NCBI RefSeq assembly: GCF_031202305.1
Contig: NZ_CP101731.1
Coordinates: 868,001 to 932,000 of the forward strand
Direction: 5' to 3'
From: Pelagibacterium sp. 26DY04
GTDB lineage: Bacteria; Pseudomonadota; Alphaproteobacteria; Rhizobiales; Devosiaceae
DNA: 64,000 bases
In this document: positions 57,103 through 64,000 of the stretch, piece after piece
Position numbering within the stretch: the stretch's first letter is position 1
Layout: each line of letters begins with the position of its first letter
The notes under the pieces: model-generated
What the model was told of the DNA's origin: nothing
Database searches by the model: none
The model's input: the letters and a program-made list of their open reading frames with translations, nothing else
Program-made: the position numbers and the translations under genes

Positions 57103-57642
57103 ATGAGCATAGCGACCCCCGATCATACCCAGTCGTCCAATAAGCGCACGCTCGCCTGGCTCGTGGGCATGGGACTATTCATGCTCGGGCTCTCCTTTGC
57201 CGCCGTGCCGCTCTACGACATCTTCTGCCGGGTGACCGGCTATGGCGGGACGACGCAGGTTTCCGATGGCAATGTGCGAGGCGTCATCGCCCGCGAGATG
57301 GGCGTGCGTTTCGATGCCACCATAGATCGCGGCATGCCGCTCCAGGTCGAGCCGGCCCGGATCGAAACAAACCCGATCGGCACGGTCAGCACCGTCGTCT
57401 ACCGCGCGACCAATCTGAGCGACGAACCGCTGCAAACGACGGCGAGCTTCAACGTGACCCCTGATTCCGCCGGGGTCTATTTCAACAAGATCGAATGCTT
57501 CTGCTTTACCGAGCAGACCATTCCGCCTGGCGGCACGGTCGAGATGCCGGTCACCTATTTCGTCGATCCCGATCTCGACGAGAATTCCGAATTGCGTACA
57601 ATCCGCGAGATTACGCTGTCTTATACGTTTCACGATTCCTAA
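57103..57642 (+). CDS. ctaG: Cytochrome c oxidase assembly protein Cox11/CtaG
   Basis: A membrane-anchored copper chaperone of 179 residues that delivers Cu to the CuB site. One N-terminal membrane segment (LAWLVGMGLFMLGLSFAAVP) is followed by the periplasmic domain with the copper motif CFCFTEQTIPPGGTVEMPV and VDPDLDENSELRTIREITLS. Length and motifs are normal. It begins three bases after the CoxF-like stop codon. Confidence 0.97.
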   Translation: MSIATPDHTQSSNKRTLAWLVGMGLFMLGLSFAAVPLYDIFCRVTGYGGTTQVSDGNVRGVIAREMGVRFDATIDRGMPLQVEPARIETNPIGTVSTVVYRATNLSDEPLQTTASFNVTPDSAGVYFNKIECFCFTEQTIPPGGTVEMPVTYFVDPDLDENSELRTIREITLSYTFHDS

Positions 57643-57660
57643 CGGGGGATAGACCTAAAA

Positions 57661-58497
57661 ATGGCAGCCCATGCAAAGAACCATGACTACCACCTGGTAG
57701 ATTTGAGCCCCTGGCCGTTCATCGGCTCGGTGTCCGCCTTCGTCATGGCCGTCGGCGCCATCATGTGGATGCATGGTGGCGTGCCCTGGCTGTTCGCCGC
57801 CGGCCTCGTCGGCGTGCTCTACACCATGTTCGCCTGGTGGGCGGACGTGGTGAAGGAGGCCGAAACCGGCTTCCATACCCCGGTCGTGCAGCTCCATCAC
57901 CGCTATGGCATGATCCTGTTCATCGCCTCGGAAGTGATGTTCTTCGTTGCCTGGTTCTGGGCCTATTTCGACGCGGCCTTCTATCCCGACGAAATTGCCC
58001 AGGTTGGCCGTGTGGCCTTCACCGGCGGCGTTTGGCCTCCGCAGGGCGTCGAAGTTTTCGATCCCTGGCACCTTCCGCTGTTCAACACCTTGGTCCTGCT
58101 GCTTTCGGGCACCACCGTCACCTGGGCGCACCATGCGCTTCTGGAAGGCGACCGGCAGGGGCTGAAATGGGGTCTCGTCATCACCGTCCTGCTCGGTGCG
58201 CTGTTCTCCTGCGTGCAGGTGCTCGAATACACCCAGGCCCATTTCGACTTCTCGGGCAACATCTATGGCGCCACCTTCTTCATGGCGACCGGCTTCCATG
58301 GCTTCCACGTCTTCATCGGAACCATCTTCCTGCTGGTGTGCCTGATCCGTGCCTATCGCGGCCAGTTCACGCCCAAGCAGCACCTGGGCTTCGAATTCGC
58401 CGCCTGGTACTGGCACTTCGTTGACGTCGTCTGGCTGTTCCTGTTCGCCTCGATCTATGTCTGGGGCTCCTGGGGCGCGACGATCGCTCACCACTGA
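57661..58497 (+). CDS. ctaE: Cytochrome c oxidase subunit III
   Basis: A seven-helix inner-membrane subunit of 278 residues. [20 protein letters not shown] at the start, [20 protein letters not shown] and the [20 protein letters not shown] segment with conserved His and Glu are typical; the ending [20 protein letters not shown] is diagnostic. It closes the set of oxidase core subunits and is followed by a hairpin and a decayed DUF983 gene. Confidence 0.98.
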   Translation: MAAHAKNHDYHLVDLSPWPFIGSVSAFVMAVGAIMWMHGGVPWLFAAGLVGVLYTMFAWWADVVKEAETGFHTPVVQLHHRYGMILFIASEVMFFVAWFWAYFDAAFYPDEIAQVGRVAFTGGVWPPQGVEVFDPWHLPLFNTLVLLLSGTTVTWAHHALLEGDRQGLKWGLVITVLLGALFSCVQVLEYTQAHFDFSGNIYGATFFMATGFHGFHVFIGTIFLLVCLIRAYRGQFTPKQHLGFEFAAWYWHFVDVVWLFLFASIYVWGSWGATIAHH

Positions 58498-58508
58498 TCT
58501 TGAGAAAG

Positions 58509-58534
58509 GCCGGGCCGCTTTCCAGTGGCCCGGC
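58509..58534 (+). terminator. GC-rich hairpin after ctaE
   Basis: GCCGGGCC pairs with GGCCCGGC around a ten-base loop, followed by AAATTA rather than a T run. It may stabilise the 3' end of the oxidase message or cause partial termination ahead of the DUF983 relic. Confidence 0.4.
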
Positions 58535-58541
58535 AAATTAC

Positions 58542-58721
58542 ATGCTTGAACGTTTCTGGGGGCCTTCTCCGCTCGCGACCGGCATTAAGGGCCGCGGTTC
58601 GCGCAGTGGCGAGGGCCATCTTTTTACCGGCCCAGCGGTAAGCTCCGGGCGCGGTGCCGCGGTGCCGCCGAAGCCAGTCGGCAGGCTGGAAACGTTCCAC
58701 CAACGAGGCGTTCACCAATGA
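58542..58721 (+). pseudogene. Truncated and degenerate DUF983 gene
   Basis: The 59-codon frame reads MLERFWGPSPLATGIKGRGS, RSGEGHLFTGPAVSSG and then unrelated sequence. DUF983 proteins at this position in the oxidase locus begin with a very similar stretch containing GRCPRCGEGHLF and continue for about 130 residues with two membrane helices. Here the two Cys of the zinc knuckle are Gly and Ser, and all that should follow is lost. The frame ends by overlapping the surf1 start. I take it as a decayed gene; translation of a short peptide cannot be excluded. Confidence 0.7.
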
Positions 58722-59503
58722 TCGAAGCGGTTCGCCCCCAGCGTCGCTGGAGCCTCGGCCAGATCAGTTTTGTGGTGTTGATGCTGGTGTTGATGGCGCT
58801 GTTCATCACGCTGGGAAACTGGCAGGTCCAGCGCCTGGGTGAAAAGGAAGCGTTGATCGCCGCTGTCGAAGAACGCTTCGATCAGCCCGCTGCCGCGTTT
58901 CCCGAGCAAGGGTCTTGGGCGGGCCTCGACGCCGAGGCGCTCGACTACCGTCCGGTTACCGCGACCGGCACCTATGACCACGCCCGGACCGTACTGATTT
59001 TCACCAATCTGCCAGATCCGGTGGGCCGTTACGGCGGGGTCGGCTATTGGGTCATGGCGCCGTTCACGCTCGAAGATGGCGGCGTGGTCTGGGTCAATCG
59101 CGGCTTTGTTCCCGAAGCCGTTGCCGAGAGTTATGCCGATGGGGGTGATGGACCGCAGGGGACCACGACAATCGAAGGCGTGGCCCGCCGCCCGGAACAG
59201 CCCAACAGCTTTACGCCCGCGTCCGATCTGGATGCGCGCCGCGAATGGGTGCGTGATCCCGAGCGCCTTGCCGCCTTTCTCGACCCCGGCGTCCCGGTGG
59301 CGCCCGTAACCATCGATCTGGTGGCGGGGCCTGCTGGAGAGCTGCCGCAGGGCGGCGAGACGCAGATAACCTTCCCCAATCGCCATCTCGAATATGCCGG
59401 CACCTGGTACCTTTTCGCCGCCATCACCCCGGTAATGCTGGGGTTTTGGATCTGGCGCCAGCGCAAGTCCAGAAATCTTGCTCCTGAGGAAAAGGGCAAT
59501 TAG
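58718..59503 (+). CDS. SURF1 family cytochrome oxidase assembly protein
   Basis: An inner-membrane protein of 261 residues needed for heme a insertion into oxidase. Two membrane segments, one at each end (VVLMLVLMALFITLGNWQVQ and WYLFAAITPVMLGFWIWRQR), flank a periplasmic domain with GNWQVQRLGEKEALI, DYRPVTATGTYDH and VWVNRGFVPEAVA, all family landmarks. The ATG at 58718 overlaps the DUF983 relic's stop. Part of the oxidase locus. Confidence 0.93.
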   Translation: MIEAVRPQRRWSLGQISFVVLMLVLMALFITLGNWQVQRLGEKEALIAAVEERFDQPAAAFPEQGSWAGLDAEALDYRPVTATGTYDHARTVLIFTNLPDPVGRYGGVGYWVMAPFTLEDGGVVWVNRGFVPEAVAESYADGGDGPQGTTTIEGVARRPEQPNSFTPASDLDARREWVRDPERLAAFLDPGVPVAPVTIDLVAGPAGELPQGGETQITFPNRHLEYAGTWYLFAAITPVMLGFWIWRQRKSRNLAPEEKGN

Positions 59504-59536
59504 GGTGCGTGCCGTGTCTCGGAGGTTTTTCATCTA

Positions 59537-60937
59537 ATGCGGTATGTCAGCACGCGCGGCCAAGCGCCGACGCTCGGTTTCTGTGACGTCGTCCTCACGG
59601 GACTTGCGCGTGATGGCGGCCTCTATGTCCCGGAAAGCTGGCCGCAGTTTACCGCAGAGGAAATCCACAATTTCGGCAATCGTCCCTATCAGGACGTTGC
59701 GTTTGCCGTGCTGTCCAAATTCGTGGGCGACGAGATTGCCGCCGACGATCTCAAGGCGATGATCAAATCGGCCTATGCCGGGTTCAATCACCCCTCGGTG
59801 ACGCCATTGGTCGAACTCGAACCGGGCCATTTCGTCCTCGAGCTCTGGCACGGGCCCACCCTGGCCTTCAAGGACGTGGCCATGCAGTTCCTGGCGCGGG
59901 TGGTCGACCACATTCTCGGCCAGCGCGGCCAGCGCGCCACGATCGTCGGCGCGACTTCCGGGGACACCGGATCGGCGGCGATCGAAGCGTTCCGCGGGCG
60001 GCAGAATACCGATATCTTCATTCTGCATCCCAAGGGCCGCACCTCGGAAATTCAGCGCCGGCAGATGACGACTGTTCTCGACGAGAACGTCTTCAACATC
60101 GCCGTCGAGGGAACGTTCGACGATTGCCAGGCCATCGTCAAAGCCATGTTCAACGATCATGGCTTCCGCGATGGCGCGAGGTTGAGCGGGGTCAATTCCA
60201 TCAATTGGGGCCGCATCGCCGCGCAGGTCGTCTACTATTTCTCAGCCGCCGTCGCGCTGGGGGCGCCTCACCGCAAGGTGACGTTCGTGGTCCCGACCGG
60301 CAATTTCGGCGATATTTTCGCCGGCTATGTCGCCAAGTGCATGGGGCTGCCCGTCGAAAAGCTGGTGATCGCCACCAATTCCAACGACATCCTGCGCCGC
60401 GCGGTCAATATCGGCCGGTACGAAAAGCGCGGCGTGACGCAAACCGTCAGCCCCTCGATGGATATCGAGGTCTCCTCGAACTTCGAACGCCTGCTGTTCG
60501 AAGCGCTGGACCGGGACGGGGAAAAGACGGCGGGGCTTTTCGCTTCGCTGGCCCAGTCGGGCGGCTTTTCCATTCCCGAGAACGGGCTGGAAACGATCCG
60601 CGAGGAGTTCGGCTCGGGCATGGCCGATGAGACGGCGACCAAGGCGATTATCGCCGACGTGCTCAAGCGCTCCGGATATCTCATCGATCCGCATACGGCC
60701 GTGGGTGTCGCGGTTGCGCGGGGCTTCAATTTCGGCCACACGCCGCTGGTGACGCTCTCGACCGCCCATCCGGCCAAATTTCCCGAAACTGTGGAAGCGG
60801 CGACGGGGCGCCATCCCGAGTTGCCGGCCCACATGGCCGACCTCGGCCAGCGCGAAGAGCGCTTCACCGTGCTCGCCAACGAGGAAAACGCCGTTAAGGA
60901 CTTCATCCGCGCCAACAGCCGCGCCTGGGAGGAATAG
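59537..60937 (+). CDS. thrC: Threonine synthase
   Basis: A PLP-dependent cytoplasmic enzyme of 466 residues that converts O-phosphohomoserine to threonine. RYVSTRGQAPTLGFCDVVLT is the typical start, the PLP lysine is in PTLAFKDVAMQFLAR, and ATSGDTGSAAIEAFRGRQN and PTGNFGDIFAGYVAKCMGLP bind phosphate and cofactor. It belongs to the longer, class-II-like type. thrC after surf1 and before an M16 peptidase is a common order in this group of bacteria. Confidence 0.97.
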   Translation: MRYVSTRGQAPTLGFCDVVLTGLARDGGLYVPESWPQFTAEEIHNFGNRPYQDVAFAVLSKFVGDEIAADDLKAMIKSAYAGFNHPSVTPLVELEPGHFVLELWHGPTLAFKDVAMQFLARVVDHILGQRGQRATIVGATSGDTGSAAIEAFRGRQNTDIFILHPKGRTSEIQRRQMTTVLDENVFNIAVEGTFDDCQAIVKAMFNDHGFRDGARLSGVNSINWGRIAAQVVYYFSAAVALGAPHRKVTFVVPTGNFGDIFAGYVAKCMGLPVEKLVIATNSNDILRRAVNIGRYEKRGVTQTVSPSMDIEVSSNFERLLFEALDRDGEKTAGLFASLAQSGGFSIPENGLETIREEFGSGMADETATKAIIADVLKRSGYLIDPHTAVGVAVARGFNFGHTPLVTLSTAHPAKFPETVEAATGRHPELPAHMADLGQREERFTVLANEENAVKDFIRANSRAWEE

Positions 60938-60940
60938 ACT

Positions 60941-62200
60941 TTGACCGTCCGCACCACGACCCTCGATAATGGGATGACCGTTATCACCGACGCCATGCCG
61001 CATCTGGAAAGTGCCGCGCTCGGCGTCTGGGTCAAGTCCGGTTCGCGCAGCGAAACCGCCGATCAACATGGCGTTTCCCATCTGCTCGAGCATATGGCGT
61101 TCAAGGGAACCTCCACCCGCTCGGCCCGTGAGATCGCCGAAACCATCGAATCGGTGGGCGGCGATATCAACGCGGCGACCTCGATCGAGCACACCGGCTA
61201 TTTCGCGCGCGTGCTCAAGGACGATGTTGGCCTTGCCGCCGACATTCTCGCCGATATCCTGCAGAATTCCGTGTTCGACGCGGCCGAATTGGCGCGCGAG
61301 CAGCGGGTGATTTGCCAGGAGATCGGGGCCACCCACGACAATCCCGACGATCACGTCTTCGATTTGTTCCAGGAAGCCGCCTATCCCGATCAGCCGATCG
61401 GGCGCACCATCCTCGGGACCGAATCTTCGGTGCGCGGGTTCAATCCCGATACGATCCGCGCCTATCTCGAGAGCCATTATGTGGGCGACCGCATGGTGAT
61501 ATCGGCGGCCGGCAATGTGGATCACGACCAATTGGTCGATCTCGCCAATGACCGCTTTCACGATCTAAAATCCACCGGCGCGCCGGCGCCCGAGAAGGCT
61601 CAATATGTCGGGGGCGAGTTCAAGGAAGTCTCCGACCACGAACAGGCCCATATCGTTCTGGGCCTCGAAGGGCGGGCGTACAATTCCGACGGCTTCTATG
61701 CCGCGCAGATTCTCTCCTCGATCCTGGGCGGCGGCATGAGCTCGCGCTTGTTCCAGGAGGTGCGCGAGCGGCGCGGGCTCTGCTATTCGGTTTACGCGTT
61801 TCACTGGGCATTTGCCGACAGTGGCGTGTTCGGAGTGGCGGCGGCCACCGGCGCCGAGGATGTCGAAGAGCTGTTGCCGGTGATGCTCGAAGAGTTGCAG
61901 AAATCGACCCGCGATATCACCGATGCCGAAGTCAGCCGCGTGCGCGCGCAGATCCGCGCCGGGCTGCTGATGTCGCTGGAAAGCCCGTCCTCGCGCGCCG
62001 GACAGCTTGCCCGCCAGCAGATCCTCTGGGGGCGCCCGATCCCGCTGCAGGAAACCGTCGATCGTATCAACCGTATCGACGCCGAGCGCGTGCGGCATGT
62101 GGCGGGACAGATCTTTGGCGATGCCAAGCCGGCCGTTGCCGGAATTGGACCGGTGGAGCGCATGCCCGATTATGATCGTATAGTGGCAAGCCTGAAATAA
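60941..62200 (+). CDS. M16 family zinc metallopeptidase (mitochondrial-processing-peptidase-like)
   Basis: A 419-residue peptidase. The inverted zinc motif H-x-x-E-H is in GVSHLLEHMAFKGTSTRSA; the downstream Glu ligand is in QRVICQEIGATHDNPDD. The second half has the substrate-binding GGGMSSRLFQEVRERRGLCY. No signal peptide is seen, so it is probably cytoplasmic. It starts with a TTG at 60941, three bases after thrC, with GGGAGG eight bases upstream, so it is co-transcribed with thrC. Substrate unknown. Confidence 0.94.
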   Translation: MTVRTTTLDNGMTVITDAMPHLESAALGVWVKSGSRSETADQHGVSHLLEHMAFKGTSTRSAREIAETIESVGGDINAATSIEHTGYFARVLKDDVGLAADILADILQNSVFDAAELAREQRVICQEIGATHDNPDDHVFDLFQEAAYPDQPIGRTILGTESSVRGFNPDTIRAYLESHYVGDRMVISAAGNVDHDQLVDLANDRFHDLKSTGAPAPEKAQYVGGEFKEVSDHEQAHIVLGLEGRAYNSDGFYAAQILSSILGGGMSSRLFQEVRERRGLCYSVYAFHWAFADSGVFGVAAATGAEDVEELLPVMLEELQKSTRDITDAEVSRVRAQIRAGLLMSLESPSSRAGQLARQQILWGRPIPLQETVDRINRIDAERVRHVAGQIFGDAKPAVAGIGPVERMPDYDRIVASLK

Positions 62201-62215
62201 GGGGGCCGGCCTCCC

Positions 62216-62812
62216 GTGTTCACCTTCGCTTCCATACGCCAGACCACACCGGAAATCCGTGGCGATGGCTTGCTGATCCGCTCGCCGCGGCAGAACGATT
62301 TCCAGGCCTGGCGCAACCTGCGCGTCGCGAGCCGCTCATTTCTGACCCCATTCGAGCCGCGCTGGTCCGAAGCAGAACTTTCCGCGCGCAGCTTCATCTC
62401 CCGGGTCCGGCGCAATCGGCGCGATGCGCTCTATGGGACCGAATTTTCCTTCTTCATCTTTACCCTGGTCGGCCGGCGCTCGACCCTGGTCGGCGGGCTG
62501 ACGCTTTCCAATGTGCGCCGGCGCGCCTTCCAGAACGTCACGTTGGGCTATTGGATGGGGGCCGAATTCGCGGGAAAAGGCATCATGACCCGATCGGTTG
62601 CCCTGATCTTGCCGTTTGTGTTCGACACCTTGGCGCTCCATCGCATCGAGGCGGCCTGCCTCCCCGACAATACCGCCTCGCGCCGGGTCCTTGCGGCCAA
62701 CGGATTTCGCGAGATCGGTATTGCCGAGCATTATCTCCAGATCAATGGCGAGTGGAGGGATCATCTGCTGTTTGCGCTCACCCGCGAGCACTACAACGGT
62801 TTGGCCGGCTGA
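62216..62812 (+). CDS. GNAT acetyltransferase, RimJ/RimL-like
   Basis: A 198-residue protein of the group that acetylates ribosomal-protein N-termini or other amines. GLLIRSPRQNDFQAWRNLR and SVALILPFVFDTLALHRIEA are family segments; the acetyl-CoA loop is LGYWMGAEFAGKGIMTRSVA, and PDNTASRRVLAANGFREIGI is the typical ending. The start is a GTG at 62216, 16 bases after the M16 gene. Target unknown. Confidence 0.9.
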   Translation: MFTFASIRQTTPEIRGDGLLIRSPRQNDFQAWRNLRVASRSFLTPFEPRWSEAELSARSFISRVRRNRRDALYGTEFSFFIFTLVGRRSTLVGGLTLSNVRRRAFQNVTLGYWMGAEFAGKGIMTRSVALILPFVFDTLALHRIEAACLPDNTASRRVLAANGFREIGIAEHYLQINGEWRDHLLFALTREHYNGLAG

Positions 62813-62931
62813 TCCCGATCAGGCAACGCGGTTTGAAACTGTGACAATGCTTTTGAAACAGCGGCCAGCTTGATTGCCAAAGCCTAAGAAATCCCGCTAC
62901 CACTGAATACCCGTTTCAGGATCGTTAATTT

Positions 62932-64000
62932 ATGTCTTTCAATCCCGCCCGTTATTTCGTCATTCTCGCGATGCTGATTGCAGCATTGGCCGGAGCGACG
63001 GGCAGGGCGGCGGCCTTCGAAGTGGTGACGATCCCCGAGGGCATCAACGCGGTCAATCTCGGCGCGGCCATCGACGTGCTCCCCGGCGAGGAAGGCCGGG
63101 TGCAGATCAGCACGGCGCCCGGCGAGGATGGGATCATCCGCCGGATCGAGGTGATCTCGATCACCGAGGGCGCCAATCCCAATTGGGCGGTTTTCGCGCT
63201 GCGCAACGAAAGCGACGTGCAGATCGAGCGCCTGCTGGTCGCGCCCTATTTCCGCCTGCCCGGCTCGGGCGTGTTCCATCCCGATCTCGGCGCCGGCCGC
63301 ATCACCGCGCTCACGCCCAGCCACGGCTTGCGGCCCGAGCGGGTGCCCGATTCGGAGGCCGATGTCTTCGACATCGTCATCGATCCGGGCGCGACCGTTA
63401 CGCTGGTGGCCGAACTCACGTCCGAAACACTGCCCGAGCTTTACCTTTGGGAGCCGGATGCCTATCGCGATTACATCAACTCCTTCACCCTGTTCCGGGG
63501 CACGGTGCTGGGGATTTCCAGCCTCGCGGCGGTGTTTCTGACCATCATGTTCGTGGTCAAGGGCAGGGGTGTGTTTCCGGCCACCGCGCTGCTCGCCTGG
63601 GCGGTGCTTGCCTATCTGCTCATCGATTTCGGCATTTTCGGCCCGCTGCTGGGTGTTTCGAACGCCGAAATCCAGCCCTTCCGGGCGGCGGCGGAGGCCG
63701 CCCTGGCCACGACCCTGTTCGGGTTCCTGTTCATCTATCTCAACCTGCACCGATGGCATTTCCGCTTCACGCATATGGCGCTGGGGCTGTCGGCCATATT
63801 CCTCGCGTTGTTTGTCTATGCGTTCTTCAACCCGGCGCTGGCGGCGGGCATAGCGCGGACATCGCTGGCGCTGATCGGGCTCATGGGGCTGTTCCTCATC
63901 CTGCTGCTCTCGATCAGGGGCTATGACAGGGCGGTGCTGCTCGTTCCGACCTGGGTGATCTATCTGGCCTGGCTGGTCTATGCCTGGATGGTGGTTTCCG
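62932..64000 (+). CDS. N-terminal part of a multi-span sensor, probably GGDEF/EAL type (runs off window)
   Basis: The frame is open from the ATG at 62932 to the end of the window (356 codons). A signal peptide (FVILAMLIAALAGATGRAAA) precedes a periplasmic beta-rich domain of about 150 residues (NAVNLGAAIDVLPGEEGRVQ; VFALRNESDVQIERLLVAPY), and from residue 185 a block of seven or so membrane helices. This is the 7TMR-DISM-like layout I know from large alphaproteobacterial bifunctional diguanylate cyclase/phosphodiesterases at this place after the M16 and RimJ genes. The catalytic part, if present, lies beyond base 64000, so this is inference. Confidence 0.65.
   Translation, partial: MSFNPARYFVILAMLIAALAGATGRAAAFEVVTIPEGINAVNLGAAIDVLPGEEGRVQISTAPGEDGIIRRIEVISITEGANPNWAVFALRNESDVQIERLLVAPYFRLPGSGVFHPDLGAGRITALTPSHGLRPERVPDSEADVFDIVIDPGATVTLVAELTSETLPELYLWEPDAYRDYINSFTLFRGTVLGISSLAAVFLTIMFVVKGRGVFPATALLAWAVLAYLLIDFGIFGPLLGVSNAEIQPFRAAAEAALATTLFGFLFIYLNLHRWHFRFTHMALGLSAIFLALFVYAFFNPALAAGIARTSLALIGLMGLFLILLLSIRGYDRAVLLVPTWVIYLAWLVYAWMVVS

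Overview
The window looks like chromosomal DNA of a high-GC alphaproteobacterium, most likely of the order Hyphomicrobiales (Rhizobiales); the genus is not settled by what I can see. The evidence is a tRNA-His without G-1 and with A73, paired with an alpha-type histidyl-tRNA synthetase; a CtrA-type TTAA-N7-TTAA box; short HisG with HisZ; the gene order ctaC-ctaD-ctaB-coxF-ctaG-ctaE-surf1-thrC-M16 peptidase; small alphaproteobacterial families (DUF2093, DUF4170, a DUF6101-like protein, DUF1127, IalB); and many intergenic palindromic repeats of the CTTCTCCC...GGGAGAAGG...GGATGAGGGG type.

Layout. 0-7.4 kb: the 3' end of a sugar-type ABC ATPase, a degenerate PAS/histidine-kinase protein, tRNA-His, a small Fis-type regulator behind a CtrA box, a DASS carboxylate transporter, an L,D-transpeptidase and 3-methyladenine glycosylase. 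7.4-12.3 kb: a structured 0.5-kb leader or RNA candidate, then hisS-hisZ-hisG, with an exact 93-bp tandem array between hisS and hisZ. 12.3-18.1 kb: DoxX, two convergent TSUP exporters sharing stop codons, a DUF1428 protein, and groES-groEL with a promoter, a CIRCE operator and duplicated terminators. 18.2-21.4 kb: a polyprenyl-phosphate sugar synthase fused to GtrA and a GT39-type transferase, probably a lipid-linked sugar donor/acceptor pair. 21.4-24.4 kb: a more A/T-rich accessory block holding a decayed DUF421 fragment, an SRPBCC protein, a DUF805 protein and a candidate ApeA-like HEPN anti-phage protein. 24.5-36.8 kb: a sigma-54 activator with a dead receiver, a TipF-like EAL protein, HAD hydrolase, methyltransferase, ribF, ileS (with two repeat elements inserted in frame), lspA, a lipoprotein, an RluB-type pseudouridine synthase with a very long RG-rich tail, and rsmD. 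36.9-49.7 kb: housekeeping genes (mutL, tadA, patatin, purD, xseA, DUF2093, DUF4170, cysQ-like, ubiA, rsmE, gshA). 49.7-51.1 kb: a 1.3-kb gene desert made of repeats and ending in a (AGAGAGG)12 microsatellite. 51.1-64 kb: an LrhA-like LysR regulator divergent from a DUF1127 gene, an IalB protein, the whole aa3 cytochrome c oxidase locus (with a decayed DUF983 gene), thrC, an M16 peptidase, a RimJ-like acetyltransferase and the start of a large membrane signalling protein that runs off the window.

How the genes work together: HisS charges the unusual tRNA-His while HisZ-HisG catalyse the first step of histidine synthesis; LspA processes lipoproteins such as the one encoded next to it; the cta/cox block encodes oxidase subunits I-III with heme O synthase, Cu chaperone Cox11 and assembly factor Surf1. 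The most unusual observations are the repeat elements translated within ileS, the ApeA-like protein in an accessory block, the relics of DUF421 and DUF983, and several signalling proteins that have lost their catalytic residues.
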